Source: an uncultured Lachnospiraceae bacterium | GTDB taxonomy: Bacteria; Bacillota; Clostridia; Lachnospirales; Lachnospiraceae | Reading direction: 5' to 3' | Assembly: GCA_949840805.1 (NCBI GenBank) | Contig: CATKXR010000022.1 | Coordinates: 1-60,340, forward strand | DNA length: 60,340 nt | Shown here: positions 18,417 through 28,000 of the stretch, piece after piece | How the letters are laid out: each line of letters starts with the position of its first letter | Numbering within the stretch: position 1 is the stretch's first letter | Position numbers and translations under genes: made by a program | The notes under the pieces: generated by a model | Seen by the model: only the letters and a program-made list of their open reading frames with translations | The model's database searches: none | Told to the model about the DNA's origin: nothing

Positions 18417-18524
18417 AGTCAATTCTCTTCCTGTTCTGGTTTTCCCACTTGTTTTACTATCGATGGAGGCTTTCGGTATATACAATTGCCAGTCCCATAG
18501 AAACACAGGACCGGCAAATCCATT

Positions 18525-18900
18525 TTATAAATACTTTTTAGCTTCTTCTAGGCTTAGATGATATTGCTCCTGAACCTTTGCAAGGATTGTCTGCTGTGGA
18601 ATGCCTAAATTTTTTAGTATAGAGACTGTTCCCTTAATCCCCTGCTCAATCCCCTTTTCAACATTGATCTGGTCTCGCATTAACAGCGTCATATACTCAT
18701 GCCTCCATTCCCGGTTCGGCTTTGCTTTTTCTACGGCTTCCTCAAGTTCCTGCACAAACGAATCATTGGTCACTTTTCCGACGACATAATCTAAGAATGC
18801 TTTCAATTCCCATAGAAATGTTCGGATCCTCTTTACAGAGATTTTTAAAGGTATAAAGGTGCTCTATATCCCCAATATCTTTTAAATCAAATGGAGATAA
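18525..18900 (-). pseudogene. Remnant of an Rpn/PD-(D/E)XK nuclease-family transposase
   Basis: The open part (18525-18806) encodes LKAFLDYV...REWRHEYMTLLMRDQ...GILKNLGIPQQTI and LSLEEAKKYL, the C-terminal region common in Clostridia proteins annotated as PD-(D/E)XK nuclease family transposase. Upstream on the same strand, in a different frame, are DIEHLYTFKNLCKEDPNIS residues (about 18820-18890) that belong just before it in these proteins. The gene has therefore suffered a frameshift and lost its catalytic N-terminal half. Next to it the giant adhesin unit begins. Confidence 0.65.
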
Positions 18901-19009
18901 TCTTTATTCTATCACGATTTCCATATGTGTTCAATCAGGTTTTCCATCTATGTTGTCTTCCTGTTGCGACTGCTTTTGCCTCTAAAACCGATTACAGAAA
19001 AATCTGCCG

Positions 19010-19016
19010 CATAATT
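19010..19016 (+). promoter_or_regulatory. CATAATT start element, copy 5
   Basis: 47 nt upstream of the giant adhesin start codon. Confidence 0.4.
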
Positions 19017-19062
19017 CCCGCAGATAACCCACATACAGGGAAAGTAAGAAGGAGGAGCAGAG

Positions 19063-22000
19063 ATGTTTTTCAACAGGAAGCGAAGAAGGCGGTTCTGGGC
19101 GATTCTGTCTGTTGCTATGATTGCTGGTAACCTGGCAGGCAGCATGACAGTTTCTGCTGCAGGAACAAAAATGCCTGAAAAGGAAGATAAGCCAGTCTCA
19201 GAAGAGTACAGTTCTAAAGAAACACCATCTACCGAAAGTTCCTATATCAATGATACGCCCTTAAGGCTGCAGGTATCCAAAGTCAAAACAGCAAAAGGCG
19301 CTCACGAAGGAATTTCTCCCCAAAATACAGCTGCTGTCCAGGAAGATACCATCACCTACCAGCTGTCAGGCAGAGTGGAAGGTTCTGAGGCAGAGCTCAT
19401 GGGGAAATACGGATATGATCAGGTGGAGCTTGCCTATTCGCCAACCGGGGCTTATCTGGGATATGGATATTTCAACGGAACCCTGGAATATCTTTTAAAC
19501 CGGAAGGCGCAAAAGCTGGACGAAGAGATAGAACTGATCTATAACGAGCACGGCGTGTTTGACGGCTACGCCTATATCACCCGGAAGCTGGAAACTGCCG
19601 ATGATGTCAACCGCTATGTTGCCGGCGCTCGGATGGCGTTGTATGACGCAGTTGAGATCTTTCGAAATCCGGCTGTGACCAGAGACAGCGGCCATTACGG
19701 GGAGGATGAGCGGTTTACCGGCGTGACGGTTATCCGTGACAAAGGTTCCAACAACGTTACAAGCGTGTATGTGAACCAAGGATACGCGGGAACAAAAGTG
19801 GAATATGTCCTTCAAAAAGAAGACGGGACAAAGGTTCTGATTGACGGAAATGGAACCGTGATCGACCAGAACTACCAGTACCAGGACGCTGTCAATGACA
19901 CCGGAACCGGAGTGTGGATTGCCAAGACAATCCAAAGGGGAGACACCCCCATCCTGTTTTACAGCCTGGACAATCTTCAGATTACCTCTAATGACATCTA
20001 TACCAGCATTGGATTCCAGAATGATAAGCTTATCGATCAGATCTTCGGCGCGGAACGTCCGGACAAGAAAAGAAACCTGTATGGATTTGACAAAAGAGGC
20101 AAGGTGGTCAATATCACCCAAAAGGACGAACTGGATTTTTCAGTCTTTGCCTTTGAGGCAGGAACCAACCGCCCTGTTTATGAGTTTGTAGGCGGAGATT
20201 ATGAAAAAATCCGTTACAGCCTTCCGGAAAAAGCCATTGAAGTCGGTGATCACACGGTCATGTATCACCTGGATGAGGACGGAAACCGGGATTCCAGAGT
20301 GGATCCTCAGACCGGAATCGCTTATATAGAAGAGTCCATCGCTGACCGTGAAAGCTATGATAACCTCCATCATGTCAATGATACTGTCTCCTCGGAACAT
20401 ACCAAACTGTATGTGTGGCCGGTAAACATTTTTTATGACGGTTCCGGTGCGGCTCAGGGAAACGGGAACGGTTCCCGGACGTTTCAGAAGATCATGACCA
20501 CCCGGATCGCCGCCATTCACGCTGACACACCGGAGGAATATACCACAGGAACCTATGAAGGAGATTCCTTTCAAAAGGCTATGAACCCGGTCCTGGACAC
20601 TTATGGCCATCCGGTGTATTACCGGAAATCGGAGGAAACGTATCAAAAAGGAGAAGACCGGTATGATTATGACGGGGACGAATATCTGGGCTTCACCTAC
20701 AAAGACTCCCTGGACCAGGAAAATGAGGATGCCTACCGGGTAAATCCCCATGAAGAGCTTTATAATGGGGATTCGGATAATCCCTTTGATCAAAGCACCC
20801 ACTATCAGTATTCGGATAAGCAAACCATACGTCTTATGGTGGATATAGATGGCAATTATATCGTAAACGGCGCAAGAACCGTACCGGTTCCCGTGCGTGC
20901 CGGCTACCAGTTCGCAGGCTGGCTGATTGAGCCGGACCGCCTGACAGACGGGGGAAGGGTTGTGGCCAGGTGGCGGAACGGGAACAGTTCCGGAATGGAT
21001 GAAACAGAAAGAGAGCAGTGGTATTCCAGCCAGTCTGCTTCCGGGACAACAAGGACCGTCACGGTTACCTTTGAGGCAAACGGCGGTGAATTTCGCAGCG
21101 GCTCCGGCGATATCCACTCTACAGACAACCTATTATACCGCAGGCTGGGAGACGCCTATCTGATGGAGAATGTGTGGACAACTGGCGAAAACACTCCCAA
21201 CGACCCTTTTGATACACAGCTTGTCAATACGGTAGGGAATGTGGCCGATGGAACCCACACAATTTTAAAGGGATCAGAAACTGGAAACGATGTCTACTCC
21301 AGAACCGGCGCCGGAGGCCAGGCCGATATGTTAAAGAGGGTAAATGCCGGAACCTATATCATGGAAGAAATCGCCTCGCCTGCAGGCTATGTTAAGAGCC
21401 TTCCTGTAGGCGTAACGGTAAATGAGGATACCAACCTTCAGTATGCGGAGATGATCGACAGGACTATAAAAGCAGAATTTATCAAAACCGATGCTTCGGA
21501 TTCCCAGGAAAAAGGTCTGTACATGGATGGAACCCGCCAGCAAACCGATGCCGGCACAGGGATTACCGTGAAAGAGCCGAAAGGCTCCTGGTCTCACAGG
21601 CATGTATCCGGCGCGGTCATTTCCTTAAAAGCAAGGGACGATCCCACAAAAAAGGCATTCAGCGACTGGGTGAAGGTGACAGAGAATCCCCGGATTGCCA
21701 AGAAAGAGGAAGGGGGATTTTACTATCTGGAGTTCTCTACGGATACACCCTTATTCCTGGAGGCACTGCCGAAAGGGAACTACAGGCTTTCCGAAGTGCG
21801 CACCCCGGAGGGCTTTATCACGATGCCGGATCAGGATATTACCATCGGAGAGAAAGATGGCGTACAGATCTATTCCATGAAGGACGACCATACGAAAGTG
21901 GAGATAGAGAAATATCAAAATGACGGGACCGGAAGGAGGCCTCTTTCCAATGCCTGTCGGGCAGAACTGGCTCTTACGAACCGGTCAGGAGAAATTTTGG

Positions 22001-25000
22001 CAGTCTGGAAAACGGATGATCTGTCAGACTACATAAGCAGTGGAGGAGAGGAGCCTCTTTCCTATTGGCAGCGTCTGGCTTCGGTGTTTTCCGGGGACAG
22101 CAGGAAAAAGAAACAGAGCTTTGTGGAACTGTTTACAGAGCAGGTAAACCATGGAGACATTTCCTTTTCCCAGATTTCCTGGGAGGCACAGCGAAAAGCG
22201 GTGAAGGCTCCCTATACCACAAAAGAAAAGGAAACCTGGATCATTTCCGATGGCTCAAAGATTGTCTGTGACAGAGGCTCTGCCCCGGAGGATGCCCCCC
22301 AGGAATTTAAAGACGCTTACAATACCAGAAACCTGGAGGAGGACAGCTTTACCTATCCGGTGACGCTCCATGCCAGAAAGGAGGAGGCCTCAGAAGATCT
22401 TTCTCATCAGATCTGGAAGGTAAGCAATGGAAGCAGGATGCGTATCAGTATCCACAGGGCCAATGATGGTACGGCGGCAGGGCGCAGGGCCTATGAAGTT
22501 TCCTTTGGGTTTAACTACCGGGATGATTATACCGGGGGCTATGCCAACACCATCAGCTATGACACCATGGAGGGAATCCACCGGTTTGATTACCTCCCTG
22601 TGGGAACTTATATCCTGAAAGAGACCGGCACCCCGGAGGGCTATGTAACAGCACCGGAGCAGACGATCCAGGTAGAAGAGAGGGGCGACATCCAGCGTTT
22701 TACCATGGAGAATAAAGAGCGTCAGCTTTCCATCGCCAAGGTCGCGGGAAACGGAGAGGATTACTATGCTGGCGCTTCCCAGGGAGCCGCGGTCATGAGT
22801 AAGGACAAAGGACAGGCCGCAGTGATTCCCGGGGCTGCCTTAAGCCTGTATTTCAGTGAGACAGAGATTGCGGATTACAAAGAGGCTTTTGCAGGAGGAA
22901 ACGTCCCGGACGGGGCAAGCCTGGCAGACAGCTGGATATCGGGAAGGGATGGCAGATACACGGAAGCTGAATATAAGGCCGAGAGTATCCGGTTGGACCA
23001 GGTGGGGGATTACCGTCCCCATATTGTGAAAAATCTGCAAAACGGGTGGTATTACCTGGTTGAGACAGAGACGCCTTCTTACTTTAAAACCTTTGAGCCT
23101 GTCTCCATTCCGGTGACAGACTTGTCTGCCCCCGATTTGTCAGCCAATATCCAGGCGGTCAATACGCCCGTCCCGCTAAAAGTAAAGGTGTTCAAACAGA
23201 ATGAGGAAGGAACTCCGTTAGCCGGAGCTGTCTTTAAGGTCCGAAATAAGACCCTCGGAGGCATTCCGGTGGGGACGTTGAATACGGATGAGACCGGCTA
23301 TGGAACCTTGTCTATCATGGAGATCGGAAGGTTCTCCCCGGAAGGCACGCTGGAGCCCTATACCTTTACCATAGAAGAGATCAGCGCTCCTTCCGGGTAT
23401 GCCCTGAACCATGAAATCCATGAATTTTCCGCCTCAACGGATGTTCATGATGTCTATACCCTTATGACAAATCCATCTGACGCAGCCATAGTCAATGGCA
23501 TATTATATGTGTCCGATAAGCCTTCTGTACTAACTATATCAAAAGCGGATTTTTATGACGGCCAGGCCGTACCGGGAGCCACACTGGCGGTCTATGAGGC
23601 GGAGCAGAAAAATGGAATCTGGCAGAGCACCGGGATATCCAAAGGCGCCGACTGGAAGTGGATTACTGAAAAAAGGGAAAAATCCCATACCATAACCGGT
23701 CTGACGGCGGGGGGAACCTACGTTTTGACAGAGGAATCCTATCCTGCCGGATATACAAAGGCAAAGGATGTGTTCTTTTGGGTGTCACCTGGCGGAACCT
23801 CCATCGAGCGGATCTGGTATGACCCCAAAGAAGATATAGCCATTACCTTTGCCTCTGACAGCACAGGGGCAGTGGAGAAGGTGACCTTTACCACACGGAC
23901 CGTCCTGGGAACCTATGTGGTGCTGGAGGATGTGGAGAAGGGAACCTGTGTGAATAAGGGGACGCTGGCAGACGGCAGTATCCATCTCTCCCCGGATGAT
24001 GTAGAAGAAGGGCGCAGGTACCGGATCAGGGAGTATGTCCGGTATTCCGATGGCTCTGAGGATATTCTGGGAACGGTTACCTTTCTCGCAAAGCTCCATG
24101 AGGGCTGGATGAAGGTGAATCTGCGAGGGGATGTCCAGAACCTTACCTATCATATTACCGATGGAGCGGGCGCTGAGATTCTCTCCTTCACCCCGGATGA
24201 TACCGGAAGCTATACGGTATCCAATCCGCTTAAGGAAGATCCGGACGGTCTCACGGTCATCGGGCAGATTTTGAGAAAGACAGGGGTAGATCACGCCGCC
24301 GTCCAGGCTGGGGATACCCTCTACTATGAGATTTCCTATGAGGGAGAGGGAAAGGAGATCATCGTTCTTCCGGCAGACGGGATTACCTATCTTCGGGCAA
24401 CCGGCGGGCTTCAGAAACAGGAGGACGGGACCTACCGGATGGTGACAACGAAACAATCCGGGACCATGACCGTGGTGGCTCATGTAGAGGAAGAGGCAGC
24501 CGGCTATATCCACCAGCAGGTGAGTATTGACGGGAAAGCCTATAGTTATGTAAATCCGGTGGCAGTCAATCACGGGGATGGTATCTTTAAGGATTCCTCC
24601 AAGCTGGTCATTTCCAGCGCTGTGGCAGGAACACACCTGGAAAACCGCAACGCCCCGTTTACCTTTAAAATCATTTTGACCGCCGGAGACGGCTCCCCTC
24701 TTTCCGGAGCTTATGATTACCGCACCAGATATACCAATGGAACCCTGTATGCTTACGGAGAGAAAAGGGAATTTGAGATTTCCGTCAATGGAAATGATTT
24801 TATTACCATTCAGGACCTTCCCTACAATACCAGCTATCAGGTCCTGCAGGTGGTGGCAGAGCAGCACCCCTTTGTCGTGACCAATACAAGGGTGGACGGC
24901 AGGACCGGCAATACCGCTGTATCCAATGTCTTGTTTACCAACACGAGGAACGCCGCCAGCGAGCGCAGCGTGTTCCTGAAAAACACAGGGTATTTCCTCA

Positions 25001-28000
25001 CGGAGTATCTGCATATACGGAACGGAGGTTCTCTGACGCTGAGAAAGTACGGCTTTTCGCTGGGGGAAAAGTGCCAGATCAAAGATATTTCCCTTCTTAA
25101 TAAGCCTACAGAGGTGTGGTTTACAAAACTTGACTGGACGGATTCCGAAGAGGTGGAGGGAGCGGTCTGTGTGCTTATGGATGAAGACGGGAATGTTCTA
25201 ACCGATTCGTTGGGCAATGAGCTCCGGTGGATTTCAGGGAAAGAACCGAAAAAATTTGCGGGAATTTTAGAAGCAGGGAAAACCTACCGCTACCACGAGG
25301 AAGCAGCTCCGGAAGGATATGGATATTCAGAGGATGTGGTATTTACGGTGTCGGAGGACGGGACTGTTGACAAGGTCGTTATGCAGGATAAACCAACCGT
25401 TTGTTATTTTTCAAAACAGGATTTTGCCGGAACCGAGCTTCCCGGTGCTGTCTGTGAGCTGGGAGTGGTTAAGGAAAACGGGACAAGAGAGTTGTTAAGC
25501 CAGTGGGTATCAGGGACTGTGCCCCACCGGATTGAGGGAATCTTAAGCCCGGGAAAGACGTATTACTACCATGAAAAAGAAGCGCCGGATAACTATGGGT
25601 ACAGTGAAGATATTGTGTTTTCTCTGGACAAGGAGGGCAAAGTCAAGTCGGCCTGTTATGTGAACGAGGAGGGGGAGCCGGTCTTTTATGACAAACATGG
25701 ATATCCGACCGACATCCATATCCATACAGACGAAAGCGGGACGGTGACCTATGAGTATCAGCAAAAGGAAGTATTCCTGGAAAAGGGAAATATAGTTACA
25801 GAACTGGGAGAGATCATCGCGGAAGGGGTAGGAATGGAAATCCTCATAGAGAAGAATCAGATTTCCATGAAGGACAAGCCTTTTGAGGTGACTGTTATCA
25901 AAGAGGATTTCGCCGGGAAAGAAATCCCCGGAGCCGCCTGTGAGCTGAAAAAGGTGAATCCGGATGGCACCGCCGTATCCGTTGACAAGTGGATATCAAA
26001 AGAAACACCCCATATCCTGGAGCATGGGCTTAAGGCAGATACCACTTACCGTTATCACGAAGAACTGGCGCCGGAAGGCTATGGTTATTCGGAGGATATT
26101 GAATTTACCGTCAATCGGGACGGAGTGGTGGTGCGTGCCCACTATGTCAACGAAGACGGAGAGCCGATTCTGTTTGACAGGGACGGTTATCCCACGGAAA
26201 TTATCCTGCATCCGGATGGGACCTATACCGATCATGGACATACCATTACCATTGATGAGAAGGGCAATGCCATAGATAAGAATGGGGTGGTTCATGGAGA
26301 GGGAGTGCAGTATGAGATTCCCGTCATCGGGAACCGGATCGTGATGAAGGATGCCCCGACAAAGCTGTGCCTGGTGAAGACGGACCTGGAGGGTGTGCCT
26401 GTTGCCGGCGCAAGTTTTCAGATATTACAGGAGAATGGAGCTGCGGTGAAAGCAGCCAGTGATACGCTGATTCCATCGGCAATCCATGAGGGAATGATCA
26501 AAAAGGGAGAAAAACTGATTTTCCTCTCAGACGGAACAGAGGAAGGGGTTATGATTACCGGGCAGCTGCTTGGAGGAGAAACGTATCTTATGCGGGAATG
26601 GAAGCCGGCAGCCGGTTATATCAGAGGCGCAGACATTTCCTTTCAAATTCCCCATAAAAATCAGAAAGAACCGGTTCAGGTTGTGATGGAAAATCGAAAG
26701 ACGAAGGTATCATTTACCAAAGAGGATTTTGCCGGAAAGGAAATCCCCGGCGCGGCCTGTGAACTACTGAAAGTGAATCCGGATGGTACAACTTCTGCAA
26801 TCTCTAAGTGGATTTTCGGCGGTATCCCCCATATAGAGGAAGGCGTCCTGGATACGGATACTGCCTACCGTTACCACGAGGAGGCGTCACCGGAAGGATA
26901 CGGCTATTCCGAGGACATCGAATTTACAGTCGATAAAAATGGGGCAGTCACAGGGGCCCATTATATCAATGAACAGGGGAAACCGATCCTGTTTGACAAG
27001 GCTGGCTATCCTACCAGGATCGTGGTGCATCCGGACGGGACTTACACCGATGGAGAAACAATCATCCAGATTGATGGGAAGGGAAACGCAGTAGACGGAT
27101 CCGGGGAAATCCATGGGGAGGGCGTGGCCTATGAGATACCCGTTTCCGGCAATGTGGTGAAAATGAAGGATGCCCCCACCAGGCTGTTTATCCAAAAAAC
27201 AGGGCTGGATGGGAAACTGCTGAAAAGTGGTAAATTCCAGATCCTTACCTCGGATGGAAAACCGGTAAAGGCGGTTTCGGATACCAGGCTGCTTTCCCTG
27301 TCCCATTCCGGGACCATACGAAAGGGGGAACCGCTTATCTTCGCAGCCAGGATCGAGGGGGTTGAGATCACCGGACAGCTGCAGGCTGGGAAAGATTATC
27401 TTTTAAAGGAACTTGAGGCGCCGGATGGGTATCTGACTGGGGAAGCGGTTAGTTTTCATATGCCGTATATCAACCAGAAAGAGCCTTTGCGGGTTTCTAT
27501 GAGCAATGAGGCTGTGAAGGTATTCTTTACCAAAGAAGATTTTGCCGGAAAAGAAATCCCTGGCGCAGTCTGCGAACTGTTAAAAGTAAATCCGGACGGT
27601 TCAGTCACCAGAATCGACCGCTGGGTATCTGGGGGCACGCCCCATAAAATGGAAGGGAATATGGATACCAATACCACTTACCGTTACCGGGAAGAAGCTG
27701 CCCCGGAGGGCTATGGCTATTCCGAAATGATTGAATTTACCGTGAATCCGGAGGGAGTTGTCATCAATGCCCACTACATCAACGAGAAAGGCGAGCCGAT
27801 CCTCTACGACAAAGAGGGGTTCCCCACAAGCATTGTGCTCCATCCGGATGGGACTTACACGGACGGGGAACAGGTGGTGACCATTGATGAGAATGGGAAT
27901 GCCGTTGACGCAAAAGGAGAGATCCACGGAGAGGGAGTGGGGTATGAGATCGAGATTGCAGGAAATGTAGTGAGGATGAAGGACGCGCCAACGAAAACTT